Assembly: GCA_963977845.1 (NCBI GenBank)
Contig: CAXBPZ010000030.1
Location: forward strand, 1-10,597
Reading direction: 5' to 3'
DNA length: 10,597 nt
From: Methylopumilus sp003533095
GTDB taxonomy: Bacteria; Pseudomonadota; Gammaproteobacteria; Burkholderiales; Methylophilaceae
Shown here: positions 1 to 6,331 of the stretch, in pieces
How the letters are laid out: the number at the start of each line of letters is the position of its first letter
Numbering within the stretch: position 1 is the stretch's first letter
The notes under the pieces: generated by a model
What the model saw: the letters and a program-made list of their open reading frames with translations, nothing else
Told to the model about the DNA's origin: nothing
The model's database searches: none
Program-made: the position numbers and the translations under genes

Positions 1-125
1 GAAGCCAACTTCACAATGGATGATTCTTCTAAGTTATATTCGCGCGCCAATTCAGAAATAGGTTTACCCCCTTGGTAAGGCGCAATATCACAAATATACT
101 TTGGAATGAGAGATTGAATAGACAT
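1..125 (-). CDS. hisC: Histidinol-phosphate aminotransferase, N-terminal fragment (3' end beyond window)
   Basis: Only the first 41 codons are inside the window; the gene runs off the left edge. HisC is a cytoplasmic PLP-dependent fold-type I aminotransferase that converts imidazole-acetol phosphate and glutamate to histidinol phosphate in histidine synthesis. The visible residues match the family N-terminus: the APYQGGKPISELAREY stretch (residues 15-30) and IVKLAS at the edge, which normally continues into the NENP motif. The ATG at 125 was chosen because it gives the usual N-terminal length. A TTG two codons upstream is also in frame, and a stop codon four codons upstream rules out anything longer. 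No good Shine-Dalgarno sequence is visible. It sits 47 nt after pheA, as in the gyrA-serC-pheA-hisC cluster of many betaproteobacteria. The PLP lysine lies outside the window. Confidence 0.9.
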   Translation of the reverse strand, partial: MSIQSLIPKYICDIAPYQGGKPISELAREYNLEESSIVKLA

Positions 126-172
126 AATCAAATATTAAAAAGTCTCAAATGGCATGCTAGCGCATAAATCCA

Positions 173-1243
173 TTAAGTCAAATTAGATTGCGGATAGGAT
201 CCTAAGACTTTTAAAAATGAAGCTTTAGATTCGATCTCTTTAAGCGATAAAGCCACTTTTGAATCGGTCATGTGTCCTTCAACATCAATAAAGAAAACAT
301 ATTCCCATAAACCTGTTTTGGATGGCCGAGATTCAAGCTTAGTCATACTTACTTTATTCTTAGCAAAAGGCTCAATCATCGATGCAATAGCACCGGGTTG
401 ATTTTTTGCAGCCACAATAATTGATGTCTTATCAAGACCTGATGGTTTAACTTCATGATCAGAAATCACCAAGAATCGTGTAGAGTTTTTAGGGTCATCT
501 TCAATATTTTCATGTAGAACAGGAGTGCTGAATAATGCTGCGGCACGGATACTTGCAATAGCGGCAGAACCCTTTTCTTTTGATGCAATTTTCACAGCTT
601 CAGCGTTACTTGAAACGGATTGTAGTTCGACACCCGGTGCGTGATTAAGTATCCATTGATGACATTGAGACAATGATTGAGCATGGGAATATATTTTTTT
701 GATGTTCGATAAGTCTTTTTCATTGCTGATTAAATTATGGTGCACAGGCAAAATAATTTCAGCACATATTAATGTGTTTGATGTGAGAAGCAAATCAAGC
801 GTTCGATTAATAGCTCCTTCTGTAGAATTTTCAACAGGGACAACGCCATAATGAGCTTTATGAGACTCAACCAGATGAAATACTTCATCGATGCTGGAAG
901 TTTGCATGGACACAATTGATTCACCGAATTGCTTCATAGAAGCTTCTTCGCTGAAAGTTCCGAGCGGTCCTAAGAATGCGACAGTAATTTGTTTTTCTAA
1001 GGCTCTACAATTAGACATAATGCTTTTATAGATACTTTCAATACTTTCGTTTGAAAGCGGCCCTTGGTTTTGTTCAACTAAACGACGTAAGACTTGAGCT
1101 TCCCGTTCAGGGCGATAGATCACGCCGTCTGTTTTTAAACTTCCAATATTTGAAGCCAATGAAGCCCTTTTAGAAATAAGCTCTAAAAGTTCATTATCGA
1201 TTTTATCGATGGCATCCCTTAATTTTTTTAATTCATCTGTCAT
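173..1243 (-). CDS. pheA: Bifunctional chorismate mutase / prephenate dehydratase (P-protein)
   Basis: A cytoplasmic two-step enzyme turning chorismate into prephenate and then phenylpyruvate for phenylalanine synthesis. It has 356 residues, near the usual 360-385. An AroQ-type chorismate mutase domain covers about residues 1-85 (R9, R26, K37 and the YRPEREAQVL helix are visible). A prephenate dehydratase domain covers about 87-265 (GPLGTFSEEA at 92-101, VPVENSTEGAINRTLDLL at 135-152, TRF catalytic motif at 255-257). A C-terminal ACT regulatory domain covers about 273-356 and keeps the ESRP phenylalanine-binding motif at 304-307, so feedback inhibition by phenylalanine is expected. The ATG at 1243 is preferred: the only longer in-frame start is a TTG at 1264 that would overlap serC and add seven residues unlike the family. 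The ATG lies 4 nt after the serC stop, implying translational coupling. Confidence 0.97.
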   Translation of the reverse strand: MTDELKKLRDAIDKIDNELLELISKRASLASNIGSLKTDGVIYRPEREAQVLRRLVEQNQGPLSNESIESIYKSIMSNCRALEKQITVAFLGPLGTFSEEASMKQFGESIVSMQTSSIDEVFHLVESHKAHYGVVPVENSTEGAINRTLDLLLTSNTLICAEIILPVHHNLISNEKDLSNIKKIYSHAQSLSQCHQWILNHAPGVELQSVSSNAEAVKIASKEKGSAAIASIRAAALFSTPVLHENIEDDPKNSTRFLVISDHEVKPSGLDKTSIIVAAKNQPGAIASMIEPFAKNKVSMTKLESRPSKTGLWEYVFFIDVEGHMTDSKVALSLKEIESKASFLKVLGSYPQSNLT

Positions 1244-1247
1244 ATGA

Positions 1248-2324
1248 TTAATGTGACTTCTCAAAATCTTTCATGTAATCAACCAAAGCTTGAATTCCTT
1301 CAATAGGCATAGCATTGTAGATTGAAGCCCTAATACCGCCTACTAAGCGATGACCTTTTAAGCCGATCATACCTAAATTTTCAGCGCCTGTTACAAAAGA
1401 TGTATGTAAATCTTCATTTTGAATTCTAAAAGGCACATTCATCCGTGAACGATTTTTGATATCAATAGGATTTGAATAAAAATCTGTTGAATCAATATAG
1501 CTATATAACAATTGGGCTTTTTTAATATTTTGTTTCTCAATTACCTCAAGCCCGCCTAGCTCAATCAACCATTCAAATACAAGACCTGCCATGTAAATAC
1601 TGTATGTAGTAGGTGTATTAATCATGGATTGATTTTCAACTTGTGTTTTCCAATTAAAAACCGAGGGGGTTAATGGAGAAGCCACATCCAAAAGATCATC
1701 CCTAACGATCACAATCGTTAACCCTGCAGGGCCAATATTTTTTTGTGCGCCTGCATAAATTACACCAAATTGACTAATATCGATTGGCCTGGAAAGGATA
1801 TGAGATGACATATCCACAACCACTGGAATTGTTTTGATAGATGGCATATCAAAATATTCCACACCATGTATTGTTTCATTCGAACAAAAGTGAATGTAGG
1901 CTGCTGATGGATCAATTTTCCAATCTTTAGGGTCAGGTGCTTTTGCATAACCAATAGCTTCGGAAGAAGCCGCAATAGAGACGTCTCCAAAAGGCAGAGC
2001 GTCTTGATAAGAACGCTTAGACCAATATCCACTCACAATATAATTTGCTTTTTTTCCGTTGAGAAGATTTAAAGGCACCATGGAGTTTTGAGCGATCGCA
2101 CCTCCTTGAAGAAAAAGTACCTTGTAATTTTTGGGGACATTGAAAAGAGATCGAAAATCACTTTCTACTTTTTCAATAATCGACATGTAATGTTTACCAC
2201 GATGCGACATTTCCATGACAGACATGCCAGAACCATGCCAATCAAGCATCTCACTTTGCGCACGAAGCATGACTGACTTTGGGAGTACTGCCGGTCCTGC
2301 TGAAAAGTTATATGTACACTTCAT
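1248..2324 (-). CDS. serC: Phosphoserine aminotransferase
   Basis: A PLP-dependent class V aminotransferase (358 residues, typical length) that converts 3-phosphohydroxypyruvate and glutamate to phosphoserine. It also acts on 3-hydroxy-2-oxo-4-phosphobutanoate in pyridoxal phosphate synthesis. Visible signatures are NFSAGPAVLP at 6-15, MSHRGK at 39-44 with the substrate-binding H41-R42, the QGGA phosphate-binding turn at 73-76, W101 expected to stack on the PLP ring, D171 expected to contact the pyridine nitrogen, and the Schiff-base lysine K195 in GAQKNIGPAG. The C-terminal GGIRASIYNAMP motif is intact. The ATG at 2324 lies 16 nt after the gyrA stop; the ribosome binding site is weak. Placement between gyrA and pheA follows the conserved betaproteobacterial order, so it is probably cotranscribed with gyrA. 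Confidence 0.97.
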   Translation of the reverse strand: MKCTYNFSAGPAVLPKSVMLRAQSEMLDWHGSGMSVMEMSHRGKHYMSIIEKVESDFRSLFNVPKNYKVLFLQGGAIAQNSMVPLNLLNGKKANYIVSGYWSKRSYQDALPFGDVSIAASSEAIGYAKAPDPKDWKIDPSAAYIHFCSNETIHGVEYFDMPSIKTIPVVVDMSSHILSRPIDISQFGVIYAGAQKNIGPAGLTIVIVRDDLLDVASPLTPSVFNWKTQVENQSMINTPTTYSIYMAGLVFEWLIELGGLEVIEKQNIKKAQLLYSYIDSTDFYSNPIDIKNRSRMNVPFRIQNEDLHTSFVTGAENLGMIGLKGHRLVGGIRASIYNAMPIEGIQALVDYMKDFEKSH

Positions 2325-2340
2325 GATGAACTTAAAAAAG

Positions 2341-4890
2341 CTAGTCCTCTAAATCATCATCAGCTTCTACAATCTTTTCAAGACCTGATAATTTTTCGTT
2401 TTCGCCTAAATTAATTAATGTAACACCTTGTGTTGCCCGACCAAGTTCACGAATTTCACTGACACGCGTGCGAATCAGCACACCACCTGTTGTAATTAAC
2501 ATAATTTCATCTTCATCACTCACAAGTTTTGCAGCAACGACAAGACCATTACGCTCACTGACTTGGATCGCTTTAACCCCTTGTGTGGCTCGGCCTGAAT
2601 GCCTAAAGTCAGATAATACAGTTCGTTTTCCATAACCATTTTCAGTAGCCACAAGCATAGATTGTTGATCATCACTTGCGATAAGGAGTGATAGTACTTG
2701 CTGGTCTTCTTGTAATTTCATGCCTCGAACACCGCGTGTATTTCGACCCATACTTCTCACATCTTCCTCATCAAACCAGACGGCTTTACCACCATTTGAG
2801 ACTAAAACAATATCGTTAGAACCATCCGTAATTTCAGCGCCAATCAAAAAGTCATTTTCATCAAGATTAATCGCAATAATGCCTGACTTACGTGGGTTTG
2901 AAAAATCAGTAAGTGGCGTTTTCTTAACTGTACCTAGTGCTGTTGCCATAAAAATATAATGCTTATCATCAAATTCTTTGACGGGCAGAATTGCATTTAT
3001 TTTTTCGCCTTCTTGAAGCGGAAATAAATTCACAATCGGTTTACCACGGCTCGTGCGGCTTCCTTGAGGCACCTCATACGCCTTTAACCAATATACTTGG
3101 CCGCGACTTGAGAAACATAAAATATTGTCATGTGTATTTGCTACAAACATTTTGTCAATAAAATCATCATCTTTAGTGGTCGCTGCTTGCTTACCTCTGC
3201 CCCCACGTTTTTGTGCGCGATATTCCGCTAATGCCTGTGACTTGATATAGCCTGTATGTGAAAGCGTCACCACTACATCTTCAGCTGTAATTAGATCTTC
3301 GGTTGATAGATCGAGGGCATTCTCAACAATTTCACTTCGACGTTTATCACCATACTGTTCTTTAATTGCTTTTAGTTCATCTGCAATAATTGCAGTCACT
3401 CTTGCAGGCGTTGCTAAAATATCAAGAAGATCGGTAATAACATTCATGATCTCTTTGTATTCGTTAACAATTTTTTCTTGTTCTAGACCAGTTAAACGTT
3501 GCAATCTTAATTGAAGAATTTCTTGTGCTTGAATATCAGATAATTTGTAACCTGATCCAACTAATCCAAATTCTTTCGATAATCCTTCAGGTCTAGAAAA
3601 TTCCATTGCAGCACCTTTGAGCATGCCTTCAACCACAGCAGATTTCCAAGTGCGCGCCATCAATTCCTTTTTAGCATCCGGTGGTGTGGGTGCTGCTTTA
3701 ATAATCTTAATCATCTCGTCAACATTAGCTAATGCAACGGCTAAACCTTCTAAGATATGGCCACGTTCGCGAGCTTTTCTTAATTCGAACACCGTTCTTC
3801 TTGTAATGACTTCGCGACGATGTCTTAAAAAGGCATCAAGAATTTGTTTGAGGTTCAGAAGTTTTGGTTGGCCATCAATGAGCGCCACCATGTTCATACC
3901 AAAACTATCTTGAAGTTGTGTTTGCTTATAAAGATTATTTAAAATGACATCAGGATTTTCTCCACGCTTTAGTTCAATGACAACACGCATGCCTGATTTA
4001 TCAGATTCATCTCTTAAATCTGAGATACCTTCAATTTTTTTATCATTAACGAGTTCAGCAATTTTCTCGATAAATGTTTTTTTATTAACTTGGTAAGGAA
4101 GCTCATCAACAATAAGCGCTTCTCGATTACCTTTATCTAGTTTTTCGACGTGTGTTCTACCACGCATGACCACGCGACCACGGCCAGTTCTATAGCCCTC
4201 TTTAACACCTGAAGTCCCATGAATAATACCTGCTGTTGGGAAGTCTGGTGCTGGCATTAACTTAATTAATGCATCAATGGATGACTCTGGTTTTTCAAGA
4301 AGTAATAAGCATGCATTCACCACTTCATTTAAATTATGAGGCGGAATATTCGTCGCCATACCCACTGCAATGCCGGCACTTCCATTAATAAGCAGGTTGG
4401 GAATACGCGCTGGCATAATAAGAGGTTCTTGCTCTGAGCCGTCGTAATTAGGACCAAAATCAACAGTTTCTTTATCAATATCTTCTAAAAGCTCATGGGC
4501 TATTTTAGACATACGAATTTCTGTATATCGCATAGCAGCCGCATTATCGCCATCTACCGAACCAAAGTTACCCTGACCATCAACTAACATATATCGCAAG
4601 CTAAAATCTTGCGCCATACGAACGATCGTATCGTATACAGCTGTGTCGCCGTGAGGATGATATTTACCGATGACATCACCCACAATACGCGCCGATTTTT
4701 TATAAGGTTTATTAAAGTCGTTACTAAGTTCATGCATTGCATAAAGAACACGACGATGCACGGGCTTTAATCCATCTCTTACATCAGGGAGTGCTCGACC
4801 CACAATTACGCTCATCGCGTAATCAAGGTAAGAGCGTTTCATCTCATCTTCAAGGCTGATTGGGATGGTTTCTTTAGCAAATTGATTCAT
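2341..4890 (-). CDS. gyrA: DNA gyrase subunit A
   Basis: The breakage-reunion subunit of gyrase (A2B2 with GyrB), which introduces negative supercoils using ATP. At 849 residues it is slightly shorter than the 875 of E. coli. The N-terminal winged-helix and tower regions carry GRALPDVRDGLKPVHRR at 31-47 and the catalytic tyrosine Y122 within AAAMRYTEIRM. The quinolone-resistance region reads GDTAVYD at 81-87, with Thr at 83 where E. coli has Ser, and Asp at 87. A coiled-coil segment follows (about 360-500). The C-terminal beta-pinwheel (about 525-840) contains the GyrA-box QKRGGRG near residue 560, which marks a true gyrase rather than topoisomerase IV ParC, and the protein ends in an acidic tail (EADDDLED). 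The start matches the family N-terminus, but no clear Shine-Dalgarno sequence precedes it. It heads the gyrA-serC-pheA-hisC block. Confidence 0.99.
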   Translation of the reverse strand: MNQFAKETIPISLEDEMKRSYLDYAMSVIVGRALPDVRDGLKPVHRRVLYAMHELSNDFNKPYKKSARIVGDVIGKYHPHGDTAVYDTIVRMAQDFSLRYMLVDGQGNFGSVDGDNAAAMRYTEIRMSKIAHELLEDIDKETVDFGPNYDGSEQEPLIMPARIPNLLINGSAGIAVGMATNIPPHNLNEVVNACLLLLEKPESSIDALIKLMPAPDFPTAGIIHGTSGVKEGYRTGRGRVVMRGRTHVEKLDKGNREALIVDELPYQVNKKTFIEKIAELVNDKKIEGISDLRDESDKSGMRVVIELKRGENPDVILNNLYKQTQLQDSFGMNMVALIDGQPKLLNLKQILDAFLRHRREVITRRTVFELRKARERGHILEGLAVALANVDEMIKIIKAAPTPPDAKKELMARTWKSAVVEGMLKGAAMEFSRPEGLSKEFGLVGSGYKLSDIQAQEILQLRLQRLTGLEQEKIVNEYKEIMNVITDLLDILATPARVTAIIADELKAIKEQYGDKRRSEIVENALDLSTEDLITAEDVVVTLSHTGYIKSQALAEYRAQKRGGRGKQAATTKDDDFIDKMFVANTHDNILCFSSRGQVYWLKAYEVPQGSRTSRGKPIVNLFPLQEGEKINAILPVKEFDDKHYIFMATALGTVKKTPLTDFSNPRKSGIIAINLDENDFLIGAEITDGSNDIVLVSNGGKAVWFDEEDVRSMGRNTRGVRGMKLQEDQQVLSLLIASDDQQSMLVATENGYGKRTVLSDFRHSGRATQGVKAIQVSERNGLVVAAKLVSDEDEIMLITTGGVLIRTRVSEIRELGRATQGVTLINLGENEKLSGLEKIVEADDDLED

Positions 4891-4928
4891 AGGATTTAGA
4901 TCGGTAATTTAAGTGGAAAACTACTCAA

Positions 4929-4937
4929 ATTTTAGCA
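4929..4937 (-). promoter_or_regulatory. Possible extended -10 promoter element for gyrA
   Basis: The minus strand reads TGCTAAAAT, matching the extended -10 form TGN-TATAAT with one mismatch in the hexamer. Transcription would start about 32 nt before the gyrA ATG. No convincing -35 hexamer is visible at the normal distance, since that position falls inside the upstream stem-loop. This is a weak call; gyrA could instead be read through from metZ. Confidence 0.25.
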
Positions 4938-4939
4938 TG

Positions 4940-4966
4940 TAGCAGGGCTGTATTCGTGCCCTGCTA
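4940..4966 (-). terminator. GC-rich stem-loop in the metZ-gyrA gap, candidate metZ terminator without a U-tract
   Basis: A perfect 9-bp stem, TAGCAGGGC (4940-4948) against GCCCTGCTA (4958-4966), encloses a 9-nt loop. It begins 10 nt after the metZ stop, the usual place for a terminator. However, the minus-strand bases that follow the stem are ACATGCTAAAATT, with no U-run, so it is not a canonical intrinsic terminator for metZ. A T6 run exists only on the other side (4973-4978), which would serve plus-strand transcripts, and no plus-strand gene is present. A partly competing pairing is also possible between TTTAGCA at 4931-4937 and TGCTAAA at 4962-4968. It could act as a weak terminator, an mRNA 3'-end protector or a processing site. 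Confidence 0.45.
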
Positions 4967-4976
4967 AAGGTATTTT

Positions 4977-6149
4977 TTAGTGCGAAAGACTAGACAAATC
5001 GGCTTTTAGGTCCTCTATATCTTCAAGGCCTACAGCGATTCTCACAAGATTATCTTTAATACCAGCTTTTTGGCGTTCTTCTGGACTTACTCTTGAATGC
5101 GTCGTGGTAGCAGGGTGAGTAATGGTAGATTTAACATCGCCTAAATTAGCCGTAATTGAGATTAAACGCGTTGAATCAATCAACTTCCAAGCTTCTTTTT
5201 GAGCACCTTTTACTTCAAAGGACACAATAGCCCCGCCTGTTTTTTGCTGGGTTAAAGCAAGCTTATGCTGCGGATGGGAAGCTAATCCAGGGTAATAAAC
5301 TCGATCGACCTGAGGCTGAGATTCAAGCCATGAAGCCAAATGAAGAGCGTTCTTAGAATGCGCTTCCATACGTACCGATAATGTTTCTAAGCCTTTCAAA
5401 AAGACCCAGGCATTGAAAGCGCTCATCGTAGGGCCTGCTGTTCTTAAAAATTGATAAATCGGCTCTATCGTTTTTTTATCTGCTAATACAGCACCTCCTA
5501 AACAACGTCCTTGGCCATCAATATATTTAGTGGCCGAATGAATAATGATATCGGCACCAAACAACAAAGGTTTTTGAAGCGCAGGTGAACAAAAACAATT
5601 ATCAACCACCAATTTAATATCTTTTTGATGTGCTATTTTTGAGAGTGCTTTAATGTCAGTCACTTCCGTTAATGGATTAGACGGAGTTTCCACAAAAAAA
5701 AGTTTTGTGTTTTTTTGAATAGCGCCCTCCCATTCACTAAGATGAGTTAGTGATACAAATGTAACTTCCAAACCCCAGCGCTTTAAAATATTACTAAAGA
5801 GTTGGACGGTTGTGCCAAAGATACTTCGGGATGCCACGACATGATCGCCCGCAGAACATAATCCCATAATGGTTGCCAAAATAGCTGACATTCCGCTTGA
5901 GGTTGCCACACATGCTTCGCTACCTTCAAGAGCTGCAAGACGATCTTGAAACATAGTAACGGTAGGGTTAGTAAAACGAGAGTAGATATTGCCAGGCTCG
6001 TTACCAGCAAATCTTGCGGCAGCCTGAGAAGATGAATCAAATACATAGCTAGAAGTTAAAAAAATAGCTTCAGAATTCTCACCAAACTCAGATTGTAATG
6101 AGCCTGCTCGAATCGCTTGTGTATCAAATTTCCATGAGTCGTTATTCAT
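4977..6149 (-). CDS. metZ: O-succinylhomoserine sulfhydrylase
   Basis: A Cys/Met-metabolism PLP enzyme (390 residues) that condenses O-succinylhomoserine with sulfide to give homocysteine, the direct-sulfhydrylation route to methionine. Visible features are NIYSRFTNPT at 54-63, with Y56 and R58 for the PLP phosphate of the neighbouring subunit, TSSGMSAI at 83-90, D183 in VVDN, and the Schiff-base lysine K208 in SATKYIDGQGR. The DGQGRCLGGAVL stretch just after the lysine is typical of MetZ and argues against cystathionine gamma-synthase (MetB) or gamma-lyase. Position downstream of purF matches the conserved accD-folC-cvpA-purF-metZ order. The ATG at 6149 has a good AAGG ribosome binding site 9 nt upstream. 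Its leader holds its own promoter, a SAM-II-like riboswitch and a terminator, so repression by SAM is expected. Confidence 0.95.
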   Translation of the reverse strand: MNNDSWKFDTQAIRAGSLQSEFGENSEAIFLTSSYVFDSSSQAAARFAGNEPGNIYSRFTNPTVTMFQDRLAALEGSEACVATSSGMSAILATIMGLCSAGDHVVASRSIFGTTVQLFSNILKRWGLEVTFVSLTHLSEWEGAIQKNTKLFFVETPSNPLTEVTDIKALSKIAHQKDIKLVVDNCFCSPALQKPLLFGADIIIHSATKYIDGQGRCLGGAVLADKKTIEPIYQFLRTAGPTMSAFNAWVFLKGLETLSVRMEAHSKNALHLASWLESQPQVDRVYYPGLASHPQHKLALTQQKTGGAIVSFEVKGAQKEAWKLIDSTRLISITANLGDVKSTITHPATTTHSRVSPEERQKAGIKDNLVRIAVGLEDIEDLKADLSSLSH

Positions 6150-6158
6150 AGTCTGTTA

Positions 6159-6162
6159 CCTT
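6159..6162 (-). promoter_or_regulatory. Ribosome binding site of metZ
   Basis: AAGG followed by TAACAGACT gives a 9-nt spacing to the ATG at 6149. It is stronger than the sites of the neighbouring genes and lies downstream of the leader terminator, so it is present only on transcripts that read through. This fits control by termination rather than by hiding the ribosome binding site. Confidence 0.7.
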
Positions 6163-6173
6163 TTTTTGGGCAT

Positions 6174-6206
6174 AAAAAAACCCGTTTCACAAAATGCTAA
6201 AACGGG
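6174..6206 (-). terminator. Intrinsic terminator in the metZ leader (riboswitch expression platform)
   Basis: The minus strand carries CCCGTTTTA (6206-6198), an 8-nt loop, then TGTGAAACGGG ending at 6181, followed directly by seven Ts (6180-6174). The stem is 9 bp, including one G-U pair. This is a textbook Rho-independent terminator. It lies 6 nt past the end of the aptamer core and ends 24 nt before the metZ ATG. Its 5' arm and loop (CGTTTTAGCA, 6204-6195) are complementary to the aptamer 3' core TGCTAAAGCG (6224-6215), giving a mutually exclusive antiterminator helix of 10 pairs, one of them a wobble. It would also stop any read-through from purF. Confidence 0.9.
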
Positions 6207-6211
6207 ACAGA

Positions 6212-6277
6212 CCTCGCTTTAGCAGTATTTTTAAAGCGCCCGCAAGCTGAGAAATAACTTATCACTCAAATCAGCGC
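6212..6277 (-). promoter_or_regulatory. SAM-II-like S-adenosylmethionine riboswitch aptamer upstream of metZ
   Basis: The minus-strand RNA matches SAM-II landmarks in order. These are P1 5' strand GCGC (6277-6274) followed by UGAUUU, CUUGC just before the P1 3' strand GCGC (6239-6236), then UUUAAA, and finally the core GCUAAAGCGAGG ending at 6212. P2a of the pseudoknot can form between AUUU (6271-6268) and the A-rich AAAAU (6231-6227). A CUC (6251-6249) could pair with GAG (6215-6213) as P2b. The first loop is longer than in the classic SAM-II aptamer and contains a potential hairpin. Location before a methionine gene, directly at the predicted transcript 5' end and overlapping an antiterminator, supports the call. 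SAM binding should hold the core, free the terminator and turn metZ off. SAM-V, which shares the ligand core, is the alternative class. Confidence 0.82.
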
Positions 6278-6284
6278 AAATTGA

Positions 6285-6312
6285 ATTATGCACGATAAAA
6301 AAATTACGTCAA
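6285..6312 (-). promoter_or_regulatory. Sigma70-type promoter of the metZ leader
   Basis: A -35 hexamer TTGACG (6312-6307) and a -10 hexamer CATAAT (6290-6285) each match consensus at five of six positions and are separated by 16 nt. Transcription should start near 6278, which is almost exactly where the first helix of the riboswitch begins. The promoter lies wholly between the purF stop and the aptamer, so metZ can be expressed independently of the purF operon. Confidence 0.8.
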
Positions 6313-6317
6313 GAAAA

Positions 6318-6331
6318 GCTTAATATTAAGC
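6318..6331 (-). terminator. Palindrome at the purF stop, possible weak terminator
   Basis: A perfect 14-bp palindrome, GCTTAATATTAAGC, overlaps the purF stop codon and is followed on the minus strand by TTTTC. As RNA it gives only a 5-bp stem with a 4-nt loop, so termination would be weak. It could equally be a chance AT-rich palindrome. Confidence 0.25.

Noticed and set aside
1244..1264. Longer pheA start at 1264 giving seven extra N-terminal residues
   Set aside because: The codon is TTG, it overlaps the serC coding end, and the family N-terminus is matched by the ATG at 1243.
1760..2032. Minus-strand alternative-frame ORFs inside serC, and likewise inside metZ (5783-6046), purF (6556-6765) and folC (9816-10040)
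   Set aside because: Each lies wholly within a well-supported gene in another frame and shows no family signature.
3617..3913. Open frame of 98 codons on the plus strand inside gyrA
   Set aside because: Antisense shadow of a strongly conserved gyrA segment, with no ribosome binding site, promoter or recognisable domain. The same applies to the plus-strand frames at 2088-2276 and 2720-2959.
4940..4978. Stem plus T6 run read as a plus-strand intrinsic terminator
   Set aside because: The T-run starts 7 nt after the stem, and no plus-strand gene exists in the window that would need termination.
6156..6173. Five-codon mini-ORF (MPKKR) starting at an ATG right after the leader U-tract, with its stop inside the metZ ribosome binding site
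   Set aside because: It is in frame with metZ but has no ribosome binding site of its own, is very short and encodes no Met or Cys residues that would suggest a leader peptide control. Probably chance.
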